This document shows positions 23,198 to 33,271 of a DNA stretch of 64,000 nt, piece after piece (the first letter of the stretch is position 1; each line of letters begins with the position of its first letter). Source of the stretch: Planococcus rifietoensis (GTDB lineage: Bacteria; Bacillota; Bacilli; Bacillales_A; Planococcaceae); NCBI RefSeq assembly GCF_001465795.2, contig NZ_CP013659.2, forward strand, positions 2,808,501-2,872,500, given 5' to 3'. Under the pieces are notes generated by a model, which was not told the origin of the DNA, made no database searches, and saw only the letters and a list, made by a program, of their open reading frames with translations. Both the position numbers and the translations under genes were made by a program.

Positions 23198-26100
23198 TTA
23201 CTCGAACAATTGCTGGATGCTTTGCGTCGGCAAAGCGCCTTCACCGCCGAGGATGTAGATTCCTGTGACGTATTTCAGCTGCTCTTGGACGGTTTTCACG
23301 GTCGCTGCATTCGGTCCGTTCGGTGCCGTCAAGACGAGTGGTGCTTTTGATTTAGATGCCAGTACAGAGCCTGCGAGTGCATCCGGATAATTTGCGCCAG
23401 TCGACAAGTACATATACTCGCCGCCGAATGATCCTTTGAAATGATTGATGACCGCGCTGTTCGTTTCATAGCGCGATGCGCCCGAAAGACGTACTGGGTT
23501 TTTCACTTCTTTTGCTGTGCTGTCAGAAACAGCGCCTTTACCGCCAATGATGAAAGTTTTGCTATAAGCTTTTGCTGCGAAATGTGCTTTCACTTCCGCC
23601 GGCAAGCCGTTCGGTTTCGTCAGCAAGATCGGCATTTTCTGGCTGCCTGCGACCGGTGCAATCGACAAAGCGTCCGCAAATGTTGAACCGGTTGCCACGA
23701 CAGCTTGTGTCGAAGTTTTCATTTGCTTCGCGATGTTGACCGATGTTTCGTAGCGGTTTTTGCCGCTGATGCGTTTGATGTTTGTTGCTTTAATGCCGAG
23801 TTCGTTCAGTTCCATTTCGACCATCGGGCTGATAGCACCCTGTCCGCCAATTAATGTCACTTCTGTTACTTTCAATCGTTTCAATTCATCTTTTACCGAT
23901 TGTGGAAGTGAATCGGTTTTCGTGAGTAGCAGCGGTGCGTTTTGATACGCTGCAAGCGGAACTGCACTCAAGGCATCCGGGAAATCGCCGCCTGTTGCAA
24001 TAACGGCTTTGCCGGATGTGCTCCAGCCTTTTTTCGAAACTTCTACCGCTGTATCGTAGCGGCTTTCCCCACTGAGGCGCTCGGCGAGATTCCATTTATC
24101 TTTCAGTACAAGAATCGCTTGTGCCCCGTTCAATCGGCCCCATCCTGAGACAAGGTCAAAGCCAGGTGCCAATTCTTCCATTTCATACGGGAAATCTTCT
24201 TCAAAGCCCCAATCTTCCTCGAAACCAGGAGGAGCATCTTCTGCGATAAACTCAACGTCATCCGCTGAGGCCGTCAGTAAATTTTCCAACTGGGCTGGTG
24301 AAAGAAACGGATTGATCGATTTCAAGACACCTGCAACGGCCGCGACGTGAGGAGCTGCCATCGATGTTCCAGACATCAACGTAACATTGCCGTCCGGCAG
24401 CAAGCTCGGGATGTCTGTACCCGGTGCGACGAGGTCAAGATCTTTGCCATAGCTCGAGTAATCCGATACCAGGTCAAGTTTGTTCGTTGCGCCGACTGCG
24501 ATCGCGTATTTCGATGACGCCGGGTAAGAAACTTCTTCCCATCCGTCATTTCCTGAAGCTGCGACGATTGTAACGCCACGCTCGTTTGCGTATCTCATAG
24601 CGTATTCCAAGACACGGCTATAGCCGCCGCCAAGGCTCATGTTGATAACATCGGCTCCTTGGTCTGTTGCGTACAGGATGCCGTATGCAATTTGTTCTGT
24701 ATCGCCGTAACCTGACGCATCAAGCACTTTCACCGGCAGGATTTTCGTCGACTGGTTAATGCCCGTCATCGAATAATCGTTGTCCGCTTCCGCTGCAATG
24801 ATGCCGGAAACGTGCGTGCCGTGTCCTTGGTCATCGAATGCCTCATTGTCATCATTGATGAAATCGTAGCCAGTGCTGATCATTTGGTTCTTCAAGTCAG
24901 CCAGCGTGTAATCAACGCCGGTATCGATGACCGCGGTGACGATTTCTGCATGCTTTTGAGGAGCTGCCAGCTTCGTCATTTCCTCGAAATCGATGTCAGC
25001 GTCTTCGATGCCAAAGCCGCCGCCTTTGTTTTCAAGCGACCATTGCTCGTCATAATAGATATCTTCTGAATGAAGCTTGTATTGCTGTACCGGTTCGATG
25101 AATTCAACTTCCGGCAAGTCTTCAAGCGACTGCAAAGTTTTATTCGTTGAAGCAGCTGACATGCCTGACTTCAAATCCACCACGAAGAACTGGTCGAATT
25201 TCGGCGCTTCGGCGTCAAACCCAGAAACCGACTGGATGCCAGCCGTTCCAGCTTCCGCTTTTGTCAGCGTTTCGCCTTCTTTTACTTTTACAATGACTTT
25301 GTTCATGGAAGCATCTTTTACGACGTATGGAGTCGGAAGCATTGCCGACATGACTGATTTTCCAGCCAGTTTGTTAATGTTGATTGCTTGTCCTGCCGCT
25401 TCCACATCGTCTTTCAAATTCGCAGGCGCTGTTTTCAACGCGAGCGTGTACAATTCGCTGATCGCTTTCTGGTCAGCTACGGTGATCGTTTTCGAACTTT
25501 GGAAGCCATTTTCCGCAATGCTCGTGATCAAGCCGTCGAGCTGATTGAGGTTTTTCTTCAATGAATCACGGACAGATGCTTCCGTCACGGCCTGATAACC
25601 GATAAACGGCGCCAGTTTATAGTAAAGCTTCGTCAATTCTTTGCCGCTTTCTGTTTGCGAAAGCACTTCGCCGCGGATCACGCGCAATTGGTCAAGCAGC
25701 GCCTGGTCTCCAGCTGCGTCGCCCATGACAAGTTCTGCCGGGCATTGCTCGTCGTTTGTCGGTTTTGATGCTTTTACAGTGACGCCGTCAAAGCCGATTG
25801 TGTAGCTTGCTTCTTCGGCTTCTTCGCCTTCAGGCAAATCCACCGGCAATTCTTCAGCGTATGAAGATACCTTTATGTAATAAGGGCCTTCCCAAGCGAT
25901 CGGGAATTTAACAGTCGATTTCATTTCTGCAAAACTGTAGTTGCTAAATGGGTCAAATGGCTGGTCGGCGGTCGCGCGTTCTGCGTCCGGGTAGACGGTA
26001 AAGGTCAATTCATCTTCTGACTGAAGAGAAACTTCGAAATGCGTATGCGCTGCGACTTGTGCAGGATCGACATCGATCTTGTACCAATGTTCATTGTCCT

Positions 26101-26251
26101 CTGCAGAAAACGTATCGCTTACGTCATCTCCTTGCACCAATACGTCTGCATCCACTAAATCTTCGGCTTGCGCCGTTTGTGTAGCCGGTAAAACGCCAAA
26201 AAGTGATACACCCATCAAAAAACTCGTCGCAATCTTGAACGCGCGGTCCAT
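23198..26251 (-). CDS. Secreted S8 subtilisin-type protease with three cell-wall-binding (CWB2) repeats
   Basis: 1017 aa. A Sec signal peptide (ends near ATQTAQA) is followed by a PPC-like beta domain (about 33-155), a helical region and an I9-like propeptide, then the subtilisin domain with Asp443 (AVIDTGVDY), His480 (GHGTHVSG) and Ser630 (GTSMAAPHVA). The last 290 residues are three CWB2 repeats, each opening with the R-L-S-G-x-x-R-Y-(D/E)-T pattern (near 725, 822, 920), which anchor proteins to secondary wall polymers. It should act as an extracellular, wall-bound endopeptidase. Strong ribosome site GGGGATGG. Single gene. Confidence 0.95.
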   Translation of the reverse strand: MDRAFKIATSFLMGVSLFGVLPATQTAQAEDLVDADVLVQGDDVSDTFSAEDNEHWYKIDVDPAQVAAHTHFEVSLQSEDELTFTVYPDAERATADQPFDPFSNYSFAEMKSTVKFPIAWEGPYYIKVSSYAEELPVDLPEGEEAEEASYTIGFDGVTVKASKPTNDEQCPAELVMGDAAGDQALLDQLRVIRGEVLSQTESGKELTKLYYKLAPFIGYQAVTEASVRDSLKKNLNQLDGLITSIAENGFQSSKTITVADQKAISELYTLALKTAPANLKDDVEAAGQAININKLAGKSVMSAMLPTPYVVKDASMNKVIVKVKEGETLTKAEAGTAGIQSVSGFDAEAPKFDQFFVVDLKSGMSAASTNKTLQSLEDLPEVEFIEPVQQYKLHSEDIYYDEQWSLENKGGGFGIEDADIDFEEMTKLAAPQKHAEIVTAVIDTGVDYTLADLKNQMISTGYDFINDDNEAFDDQGHGTHVSGIIAAEADNDYSMTGINQSTKILPVKVLDASGYGDTEQIAYGILYATDQGADVINMSLGGGYSRVLEYAMRYANERGVTIVAASGNDGWEEVSYPASSKYAIAVGATNKLDLVSDYSSYGKDLDLVAPGTDIPSLLPDGNVTLMSGTSMAAPHVAAVAGVLKSINPFLSPAQLENLLTASADDVEFIAEDAPPGFEEDWGFEEDFPYEMEELAPGFDLVSGWGRLNGAQAILVLKDKWNLAERLSGESRYDTAVEVSKKGWSTSGKAVIATGGDFPDALSAVPLAAYQNAPLLLTKTDSLPQSVKDELKRLKVTEVTLIGGQGAISPMVEMELNELGIKATNIKRISGKNRYETSVNIAKQMKTSTQAVVATGSTFADALSIAPVAGSQKMPILLTKPNGLPAEVKAHFAAKAYSKTFIIGGKGAVSDSTAKEVKNPVRLSGASRYETNSAVINHFKGSFGGEYMYLSTGANYPDALAGSVLASKSKAPLVLTAPNGPNAATVKTVQEQLKYVTGIYILGGEGALPTQSIQQLFE

Positions 26252-26385
26252 CCTACCATCCCCATTTCAATTTTTTTACATTTACTTTAAATCCATTAAA
26301 GCACATCGGAAGACATAAAAATAGATGGTTTTAAAAATATTTTTCCGGGACTATTGATGTGCTTAAAATTTGGTGTCTCGATCAC

Positions 26386-26431
26386 AAAAAAGAGGGAAAA
26401 TCATACCCGAATCGGCATGTCTTCCCCTCGT
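26386..26431 (-). terminator. Terminator of the DUF5996 gene
   Basis: On the minus strand GAGGGGAA pairs with TTCCCTC, with an inner CATGCC/GGGTATG stem, then TTTTTT. Confidence 0.7.
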
Positions 26432-26439
26432 TTATTACT

Positions 26440-27351
26440 TTATTTTTTGGCGCGTTGTTCAGGCATATCAAGCGGCGTAAAATAATACGAACAGTCCGGC
26501 CAGCCCAATTCTTCGCTAAGGATGTCAAAAGTCGAACGGAAAAATTCCTGCATCGCCCGCGTAGGCTGCGGTGAACCTGCGACTTTGTCGAGCATCAGGA
26601 AATACTCGCTCAGCGACGCTTCAAAATACGCATCGGCAGGCTTTAATCGCTCGCTGTCGAGTTCTTTGTTGACGAACGGATACGGCAGCACGAAAAATGC
26701 GGGTACATCGACATGGCCGTCGCCGAGCCAGAACCCGTACTCGATAAAATGTTCATCGAACGCCGCTTTTTCGATGACTTTGTCTTCCGGATACGGCTGG
26801 TGGATGCCGGGCAAAACGAGCGAGGAAACGTCAAAGGTTCCCCAAAACAACGCGGGCTTCATTTTTCGGGAGCGCAACGGGCCGATAAACTTCAGCTGTG
26901 CTGCGGCCGCAAAATGAAAGAGTTTGAGCCCGCGTATCGCCTGTTCCCAATTGAAGGTCAGCGGCGTGGCGTCTTCGTTGAGATTGTTCTTATACGCCAT
27001 CTCCTGCGGCCTCGGGTTGATTTTCAACTCGACGCCTTTCGATGCCAGCGCTTCGAAGATCTCTTCGAAATAGGTTTTGATCGACTTGGCCGTTTCGATC
27101 AGCACAGCTTGCATATTGCCCTCGACATTGATAAGAATGCGGCTTTCGTAAATGTCCAAGTCGACTTGAAACGCCTGATCCTGATGGAACAACAAACCCG
27201 TTGTGAATCCGTTCGGCGTGATGGCGAGCGTCACATGTGCCCATTGTGGCTCCTGCTCGGCGGTTTCGAGCTTGATCTTGCCGAGGATCTGTGACAGCAA
27301 ATGCAAAGTGAACTTCGTATCGGCCCATTCGGAATGCTTGATCACGTCCAT
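26440..27351 (-). CDS. DUF5996 family protein
   Basis: 303 aa, soluble. The family pattern is clear in DTKFTLHLLSQILGKI near the start, WAHVTLAITPNGFTT, the FQVDLDIYESRIL strand, and FWGTFDVSSLVLPG with downstream EYGFWLGDG and AFFVLPYP. No catalytic site is known to me for the family. GGAGGAAAA precedes the ATG. Stands alone between terminators. Confidence 0.85.
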   Translation of the reverse strand: MDVIKHSEWADTKFTLHLLSQILGKIKLETAEQEPQWAHVTLAITPNGFTTGLLFHQDQAFQVDLDIYESRILINVEGNMQAVLIETAKSIKTYFEEIFEALASKGVELKINPRPQEMAYKNNLNEDATPLTFNWEQAIRGLKLFHFAAAAQLKFIGPLRSRKMKPALFWGTFDVSSLVLPGIHQPYPEDKVIEKAAFDEHFIEYGFWLGDGHVDVPAFFVLPYPFVNKELDSERLKPADAYFEASLSEYFLMLDKVAGSPQPTRAMQEFFRSTFDILSEELGWPDCSYYFTPLDMPEQRAKK

Positions 27352-27477
27352 TTTATTTTCCTCCTCTGGATTTCAAATCCATAAGCGTCGGCAGTTTCTA
27401 TTCCTCCTTGTATTCGACATGCGTGCTGACTTTCCTATCTTTTCTTTAGAGAGACATCAATTAACTGATTCACGACA

Positions 27478-27513
27478 GAAAAACCGCTTCAGCTGAAAGT
27501 GCTGAAGCGGTTT
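27478..27513 (-). terminator. Terminator of the 101-residue membrane protein gene
   Basis: AAAACCGCTTCAGC and its complement around TGAAAGT with T-run on the minus strand. Confidence 0.92.
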
Positions 27514-27523
27514 TCCACAATGC

Positions 27524-27829
27524 TTACCCCCACCACATCGCTGTGACAAAAAAAGCCCATAATGAAGCAGCTGGTGCCACAGTGAATAAAACGATTGCAT
27601 ATAATTCCCGATGAGTGCGGACTTTTTCCTGCCGTTTAATCAACAAAAGCAATAAGAGCCCTGACACGACGTATAAAAATATTCCCGCCACCGTCAATCC
27701 CGTCAGATAATAGATAGGAGCAACCGATACCGCATACTCACTCAAAAAATAAGCCATACCTTGGCCGAATATACAAAAACAACTAGCCAATAAAAAACTC
27801 AGCAGTAAACTCCAGTGAAGTTTCTTCAC
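27524..27829 (-). CDS. Three-helix membrane protein, unknown function
   Basis: 101 aa. Three hydrophobic stretches at about 7-28, 38-65 and 79-99 with the basic loop KRQEKVRTHRE between the second and third. Start GTG, preceded by GGGGTG. Alone between a terminator and the GNAT/M3 operon. No family recognised; helix 1 contains two cysteines (ASCFCIFG). Confidence 0.65.
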   Translation of the reverse strand: MKKLHWSLLLSFLLASCFCIFGQGMAYFLSEYAVSVAPIYYLTGLTVAGIFLYVVSGLLLLLLIKRQEKVRTHRELYAIVLFTVAPAASLWAFFVTAMWWG

Positions 27830-27925
27830 TCGCGCACCCCAATTTTCTATATTCTATTTTTCATACTCTGCTACTGATTTCTTACAGAAAAAGAAAGACA
27901 GAATATCTTATAAAATTATCCAGCA

Positions 27926-28375
27926 TTATTGAATCTCCCAATACATCGATGAGCCTATTTCTTTTGTTCTTTTCATCTTTATTTTTTCAAGCACGCGAAT
28001 GGATGCCTGATTGTCGCGATCGGTTTCCGCATGCACTTTTTCTACCTCTTCTTGTGCCAGCGCCCATTGCATCAAGGCGTTCATCGCTTCAGTCGCATAG
28101 CCGTTATTCCAGTACCGTTCGAGCAACCCATATCCGATCTCCACTTGCTTCTGGTCATCAGGTTTACCTTTAAATCCGGCATCACCAATTACCTGGCCAT
28201 CTGATTTGCGGATAATCAACCAGCTCCCCCATGTAAACAGGCTGGGGTCTTTCCGCAACTCTTGTAAGTGGTGGGCAATTTCGGGGCCGTTGTCGTACTG
28301 CTGGGTTTGAAGCAGCTGAGTCACTTTTGCGGTGCAAGGAATGATTTCCAATCGGTCGGTTTCCAGTTTCTTCAT
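27926..28375 (-). CDS. GNAT acetyltransferase, RimJ/RimL type
   Basis: 149 aa. Opening ETDRLEIIPCTAKVTQLL; motif A YGLLERYWNNGYATEAMNALMQWA, then EKVHAETDRDNQASIRVLEKIKM, the hallmark second half of the subfamily. Its ATG overlaps the stop codon of the M3 peptidase gene by four bases, so expression is coupled to that peptidase. The acceptor is not known. Confidence 0.9.
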   Translation of the reverse strand: MKKLETDRLEIIPCTAKVTQLLQTQQYDNGPEIAHHLQELRKDPSLFTWGSWLIIRKSDGQVIGDAGFKGKPDDQKQVEIGYGLLERYWNNGYATEAMNALMQWALAQEEVEKVHAETDRDNQASIRVLEKIKMKRTKEIGSSMYWEIQ

Positions 28376-30195
28376 TGCTTATTTTTATCCGCCGCTGCAA
28401 TATACTTCTCAGTCAGCTCCAAATACTCTTCAATGGCAGAACTCAATGATTTCTGTGCATCCTGCCAAAATGCCACTTGCGTGATGTCTGCCCCCAGATA
28501 ACGTTCGCCCAATTGTTCGACGGTCATTTTTCCGGAATCGCGCAATAACGCATCGTATCTCTCCGGGAATCCATCCGGCTGCTGTTTGGCTTGTTCATAT
28601 ACGCCGTTGCTGAATAAATAGCCGATCGTGTACGGAATGTTGTAGAACGCTTTTTCGGCATCGTAGAAATGGCCGATGAACATCCATTTGTGAAGCGCCA
28701 GTTCCTCAACCAATCCGCCGTAAATATCATTTTCCACATCGGCGATCATCGTTTTGATATCGTCCGCAGAAATCATGCCCTGTGCCCGTTGATCGTAAAA
28801 TTTCCGTTCGAAGCGGAACATATTCGGCACGCTCACGACGTACTTCAAGCCGTCACGGATCTTCATTCCGAGCATGGCGAGCCGTTCGTTTTCGTCTGTC
28901 GTCTGTTCGATCACTGCATCCAACACCAGATTCTCCATGAACGTAGAGGCCGTTTCCGCAACACTCGTGCCTTTTTGCTGCGCCAGCGCCGGTTCGTCGT
29001 GAATGATGTGGTTATGATAGGCGTGGCCCAGTTCATGCGCCAAGGTCACCAAATCCTGATACGTGTCGCGATAGGTCACAAAGATCCGGCTTTCCTTGGC
29101 CAGTGGCATCGAAGCACAAAAGCCGCCTTCTGCTTTGCCCGGCCGGTTCTCGGCTTCGATCCAATCCTGTTCAAATGCACGGTCAGCAAAATGCCCGAGC
29201 TTGTCGCTGAAGTGGTGGAATTGCTTGCTGATGACGGTTTTCGCCGAAGCAAAATCCACTTTGTCCGAAAGCGAGAACGCCGGAGATTCCAGATCAAACC
29301 AACTGGCTGAATCTTGGCCCGCCACTTTCAACTTCCGTTCGATATACGCTCTGTACAAATCCTTATTGCAGTCGATGGCTGTGAGCATCGCATCGATTGA
29401 GGCTTCCTGGATCCGATTGTGCTCGAGCATCTCTTTCAATTTATTGTCCCAGCCACGCTGTTCGTAAATCGCCAAACGAGATCCCGCCACACGGTTCAAA
29501 ATCGCTGCCACTGTATCCGCGTGTGCTACGCACGTTTCGTCAACGGCTTCAGCTGCCCGCTTTCGGCTGGCACGGTCTTTGCCGTTTATCGTTTCATTCA
29601 ATGCCTGGCCGATCGATACGTGCTGCAGTTCCCCGTCTACTTCAATCGGAACTCTCAATTTAGTCAAAACCAATTCGTGCTGCTGTTCCCAGCCCGACAA
29701 GCCATTGACGGACAGTGCGCTAATCATCCGCTCCAGTTCAGCCGGCAAACGGTCTTTGACCATCCGTCTTCTTTCATTCAAATAAAACGACGAAGCTTCA
29801 ACGCGGCCGGAAGCAGTGAACGTTTGCCACTCTGCCTCGGTAAATTCAGCAAATACTTGGTCCAACTCGATCTGCAAGGAAGCGAGTTTTGCTTTTAGCA
29901 CGGCGCTTTCATCCATCAAAGCGATCGCCGCCTGATCCGCCACATTTTCTGCGTATGCACAGATGGCGAAATCATCGAGCTGCTCCCAGGCTAGCAGAGC
30001 ATACTGAAATTGATCGATGATTTCCAACAAGGCATCGTTATCGCGCACGTCCATCTCACGGTAGTTTTGCAATTGCCCAGCTGCCTGCTCGAGCGTATTT
30101 TGCAAGTCTTTCATGAACGCTTTCAGTTCTTCTGATCGGCTCGTTCCGGCATATAAAGAAGTTAGGTTCCACGTTTGTGCAGTTGTCTGTTCCAC
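28372..30195 (-). CDS. pepF: M3 family oligoendopeptidase
   Basis: 607 aa, the size of the second PepF-type peptidase of bacilli. Zinc motif HELGH at 387-391 within LAHELGHAYHNH, and the family features RRMVKDRLPAELERMIS and FASAKTVISKQF. It cleaves short peptides in the cytoplasm, often after import. The GTG at 30195 is preferred, seven bases after AAGGGGA; a longer frame to 30225 covers that site. Translationally coupled to the following GNAT gene. Confidence 0.92.
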   Translation of the reverse strand: MEQTTAQTWNLTSLYAGTSRSEELKAFMKDLQNTLEQAAGQLQNYREMDVRDNDALLEIIDQFQYALLAWEQLDDFAICAYAENVADQAAIALMDESAVLKAKLASLQIELDQVFAEFTEAEWQTFTASGRVEASSFYLNERRRMVKDRLPAELERMISALSVNGLSGWEQQHELVLTKLRVPIEVDGELQHVSIGQALNETINGKDRASRKRAAEAVDETCVAHADTVAAILNRVAGSRLAIYEQRGWDNKLKEMLEHNRIQEASIDAMLTAIDCNKDLYRAYIERKLKVAGQDSASWFDLESPAFSLSDKVDFASAKTVISKQFHHFSDKLGHFADRAFEQDWIEAENRPGKAEGGFCASMPLAKESRIFVTYRDTYQDLVTLAHELGHAYHNHIIHDEPALAQQKGTSVAETASTFMENLVLDAVIEQTTDENERLAMLGMKIRDGLKYVVSVPNMFRFERKFYDQRAQGMISADDIKTMIADVENDIYGGLVEELALHKWMFIGHFYDAEKAFYNIPYTIGYLFSNGVYEQAKQQPDGFPERYDALLRDSGKMTVEQLGERYLGADITQVAFWQDAQKSLSSAIEEYLELTEKYIAAADKNKQ

Positions 30196-30309
30196 GAATA
30201 ATCCCCTTTTTATCTGCGGCAGCATCCTACTGCCTTATTTGCGCATCTTTATACTCATTCTTCTTTTTCCTGAAAATCCCTTTTGTAAATGAATATAAGA
30301 CAAACAAAA

Positions 30310-31131
30310 CTATTGCGGCTCATTGCCTGGACGTGTGGCTTCGCTTTCCACTTCTATCATCCAGGACAAAATCGTGGTGCTGTCCCGGACATTTTTTTCT
30401 TTGACTTCTTCCAATAAAGTCGTCACGCCTTCAGCGTTTGACACCGCATCAAAGCGTTTTGCCACTTTCAGCGGATCCGAAAAATCGGTATTCGGGCATT
30501 CCACAAGCCCATCGGTCGTCAGCAGGATGTGATTTATGCCTTTTCTTAATTCTTTGGCGCCTGTGCTAAAGCAAGGCACCGGCAAATCGAAGGTATTCAC
30601 TTTGCCGATCCATTCATAGAAACTGCGATGATTTTGCTGCATCTCCCCAAGCGCTTTGAGTTCAGGATGAAACAAGTACAATAGGCAGTCGCCGACAGAG
30701 AACCACCAAAGAAACTTGCCTTTTCTTGCGGTACATAAGACGGCCGTCTCGCCTTGCACTTCGCTGCACGCTGCTTTAAAGCGTTCGCTGTCAAAGCTTG
30801 CCAACAAAATTTCCGATAGCTGACTGAATGCTTGTTTTACCGGCAGCTTTAAAGCTTCATTGATCGAAGGTTCCAAACCGCCAATTTCCGCAACGACGAG
30901 CTCCGCGCTTTCGGCTGTTTGATGGGCGTCGAGCAAGACAGTGAATTCCCAGTCTTCCTCTGCGTTCGCCCAAATCATACAGCCATCTTCGTTTTTCGTT
31001 TGCCCGGCCGCTGAATTGCCGCCAAACCGCCCTAGCGTCACAGGACCGATTTGCTGAATGTCCAGCTGGTCGACAAAAGACTGCTCGCTTCCGATCCAGC
31101 TGAACGACATTTGCTCTTTGCTATTTTTCAT
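30310..31131 (-). CDS. PP2C-type protein phosphatase
   Basis: 273 aa. PPM/PP2C metal-site motifs occur in order: TKNEDG, LLDAHQ (instead of the usual DGHGG), FSVGDCLLYL, LLTTDGLVE and RDSTTILSW. Aspartates needed for the two Mn ions are present. It probably removes phosphate from Ser/Thr of a protein. AGGAGG precedes the ATG. A single gene with no adjacent kinase or anti-sigma gene, so the target is open. Confidence 0.85.
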   Translation of the reverse strand: MKNSKEQMSFSWIGSEQSFVDQLDIQQIGPVTLGRFGGNSAAGQTKNEDGCMIWANAEEDWEFTVLLDAHQTAESAELVVAEIGGLEPSINEALKLPVKQAFSQLSEILLASFDSERFKAACSEVQGETAVLCTARKGKFLWWFSVGDCLLYLFHPELKALGEMQQNHRSFYEWIGKVNTFDLPVPCFSTGAKELRKGINHILLTTDGLVECPNTDFSDPLKVAKRFDAVSNAEGVTTLLEEVKEKNVRDSTTILSWMIEVESEATRPGNEPQ

Positions 31132-31207
31132 ATGTATTTGCCTCCTGTTACTTATTGAAACGACTCATATTATTTGTCCAGTATACGTGAAGCTCCCCTT
31201 TGTCTGC

Positions 31208-31243
31208 ATAAAAAAAGAAGAGTCTGCTTGTGCAGACCCTTCG
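31208..31243 (-). terminator. Terminator of the ABC exporter operon
   Basis: GAAGAGTCTGC/GCAGACCCTTC stem with one mismatch, TTGT loop and a seven-T run on the minus strand. Confidence 0.85.
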
Positions 31244-31257
31244 TTTAACATGACGCG

Positions 31258-32100
31258 CTATTCTTTTCTCCGGTACAGATACATGGTCAGCGGCGCAAAA
31301 ATCACCACGAAAATCGCGGATACGACCACCACCCAGCCGATTTGTTCCCACGTGCCGTTGCCATGCATCAAGCCGCGCACCGCTGTGGCGAGTATGGAAA
31401 TCGGATTGATGTTGACAAATCCTTGCAGCCAGGACGGCAAAGTCGACGGGTCGACGAAGACGTTGCTGACAAAAGTGAGCGGGAACACCACCAAAAAGCT
31501 GACCATCATTAAGGATTTTTCGGAACGCATGATGATGCCGGCAGCCGTCCAGATCCACGAAAAGCTGAACGAGAACAATAAGATGACCAATACTGCACCC
31601 AATACGCCCATGGCACCGCCTTCCGGGCGAAATCCGAGTGCTAGCCCGAGGCCGATCATAATTGCCGAAGCCAGCGAGTAGCGGATGACGTCGACGAGCA
31701 ATGCCCCGACTAAAGCAGAGGGCAGCCAGATCGGCAAGGTACGGAAACGGTCAAAAATACCTTTTCGGATATCATTGTTCAAGTCGATGCCGGTGTACAT
31801 CGTAATCTGCGATACCGTCATAACCAAAATGCCAGGCAACAGAAACTGCAGGTATTCGCCTGTCGAACCAGCGATCGCCCCGCCGAACAAATAGGTAAAC
31901 ATCAATAGAAAAATTATCGGAAATACTGTCACATCAAACATTTGCTCTGGGACATGCTTGATTCGCAGCAATGCGCGGTGAGCAAACGCCATCGTCGAGG
32001 CCAAGGCATTCGGCGGATCCGGCCGTCTGCCCCCCGCGATGGCGTTCGACGGATGCACTTCCTCGTACGCTGTTTTGTCGTGTTCGATCTGCACGCTCAT
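31258..32100 (-). CDS. ABC-2 type transporter permease (DrrB-like)
   Basis: 280 aa with about six membrane segments. The DrrB/ABC-2 signature appears as [42 protein letters not shown], split by membrane segments, and [22 protein letters not shown] toward the end. Membrane partner of the DrrA-type ATPase, whose stop codon overlaps its ATG by four bases. Together they form an efflux pump for a hydrophobic compound, by family knowledge. Confidence 0.92.
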   Translation of the reverse strand: MSVQIEHDKTAYEEVHPSNAIAGGRRPDPPNALASTMAFAHRALLRIKHVPEQMFDVTVFPIIFLLMFTYLFGGAIAGSTGEYLQFLLPGILVMTVSQITMYTGIDLNNDIRKGIFDRFRTLPIWLPSALVGALLVDVIRYSLASAIMIGLGLALGFRPEGGAMGVLGAVLVILLFSFSFSWIWTAAGIIMRSEKSLMMVSFLVVFPLTFVSNVFVDPSTLPSWLQGFVNINPISILATAVRGLMHGNGTWEQIGWVVVVSAIFVVIFAPLTMYLYRRKE

Positions 32101-33092
32101 GAGTTCTCCTCCTCAGTCGGTTGATCGCTGGCGGATTGTCCGGTCAATGTCAAAAACACTTCATCCAAGCTCGGCCGCCCGAGCGAAAAATCGCTGATGC
32201 CGATTTTTTCTTTGCCCAGTTCGCCGAGTGCTTCTGCAACGATGGAAGAGTCTTTCGCCTGTGCACTCAACGTCACGCCGTCTGTCGATACGTGAACCGG
32301 GACACTGAGCTTCTGTTCAAGAATGGCCGCTGCTTGCGCCTGATCGGCTGCATCGAGCAATTGCACATTCAATGTGCCGGTCCCGACAGAGGCTTTCAAT
32401 TCACTGCTTGTGCCTTCTGCGATGATTTTGCCTTGATTGATGACCGCAATACGGTCTGCCAGCTGGTCCGCTTCCTCCAAGTTCTGTGTGGTCAACAGCA
32501 CGGTCGTTCCTGCCTGAACGAGTGCGCGCACAATCTCCCATACTTGGTTGCGACTGCGCGGGTCAAGGCCGGTCGTTGGCTCATCGAGAAACAATAAGTC
32601 CGGCGTCACGACAATGCTTGCGGCGATGTCGATGCGCCGTCTCATGCCGCCTGAATACTTTTTCACTTGCCGTTTCGCTGCCTGTTCCAATCCGAATGCC
32701 GACAGCAATTCCGCTGCACGCTGCTTCGCTTCCTTGGTCGTGTAGCCCATGAGCCTAGAGATCAGCACCAAGTTCTCAATCCCGGTCAGGTCTTCGTCGA
32801 TCGATGCATACTGGCCCGTTAAACTGATGCGGCTTTTGATGGCGGCGCTTTCGGTCTTCAAATCATGCCCGAAAATGGTCGCGCTGCCGCTGTCCGGCTG
32901 GATCAACGTGGCGAGCATGCGGATCGTCGTCGTTTTTCCTGCCCCGTTCGGCCCTAAAAATCCGTACACTGTGCCTCTTGGAATCGCTAAATCCACGCCG
33001 TCTACTGCCCGTTCTTTCCCGTATACTTTCACCAGTCCCGCTGCTTCTACAGCCAATCCGTTCGCTTGCCGCTCCACATTTCTTGTTTCCAT
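32097..33092 (-). CDS. ABC transporter ATP-binding protein (DrrA-like)
   Basis: 331 aa. Walker [11 protein letters not shown], signature YSGGMRRR, Walker [13 protein letters not shown] and the DrrA-typical [13 protein letters not shown] in place of a switch histidine. The C-terminal accessory domain ends in [15 protein letters not shown], also typical for DrrA. I start at the ATG at 33092, right after GGTGAGGAG, rather than ten codons earlier. Exporter ATPase; substrate unknown. Confidence 0.94.
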   Translation of the reverse strand: METRNVERQANGLAVEAAGLVKVYGKERAVDGVDLAIPRGTVYGFLGPNGAGKTTTIRMLATLIQPDSGSATIFGHDLKTESAAIKSRISLTGQYASIDEDLTGIENLVLISRLMGYTTKEAKQRAAELLSAFGLEQAAKRQVKKYSGGMRRRIDIAASIVVTPDLLFLDEPTTGLDPRSRNQVWEIVRALVQAGTTVLLTTQNLEEADQLADRIAVINQGKIIAEGTSSELKASVGTGTLNVQLLDAADQAQAAAILEQKLSVPVHVSTDGVTLSAQAKDSSIVAEALGELGKEKIGISDFSLGRPSLDEVFLTLTGQSASDQPTEEENS

Positions 33093-33230
33093 GCTCCTCA
33101 CCTTTTTCTTTGCAGGATACATTCACGTGATTATGGCTTTCATTATAAACCCATTGGCGGAATATTCACTCTTTTTATCTCATTATAGAACAAACGTTCC
33201 TATTAATCCACTATTATTTTTCCCATAAAG

Positions 33231-33260
33231 AAAAACTCCTGCATCTTGGCAGGAGTTTAA
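33231..33260 (-). terminator. Terminator of fabH
   Basis: AAACTCCTGC and complement around a six-base loop, T-run on the minus strand. Confidence 0.88.
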
Positions 33261-33271
33261 AAATTCCATTA

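Noticed and set aside
26713..27294. 193-codon plus-strand frame opposite the DUF5996 gene
   Set aside because: The minus-strand protein shows clear family features; the plus frame does not.
31258..33092. DrrAB-type exporter as part of an antibiotic biosynthesis cluster
   Set aside because: No biosynthetic genes lie around it; such exporters are common in Bacillales.
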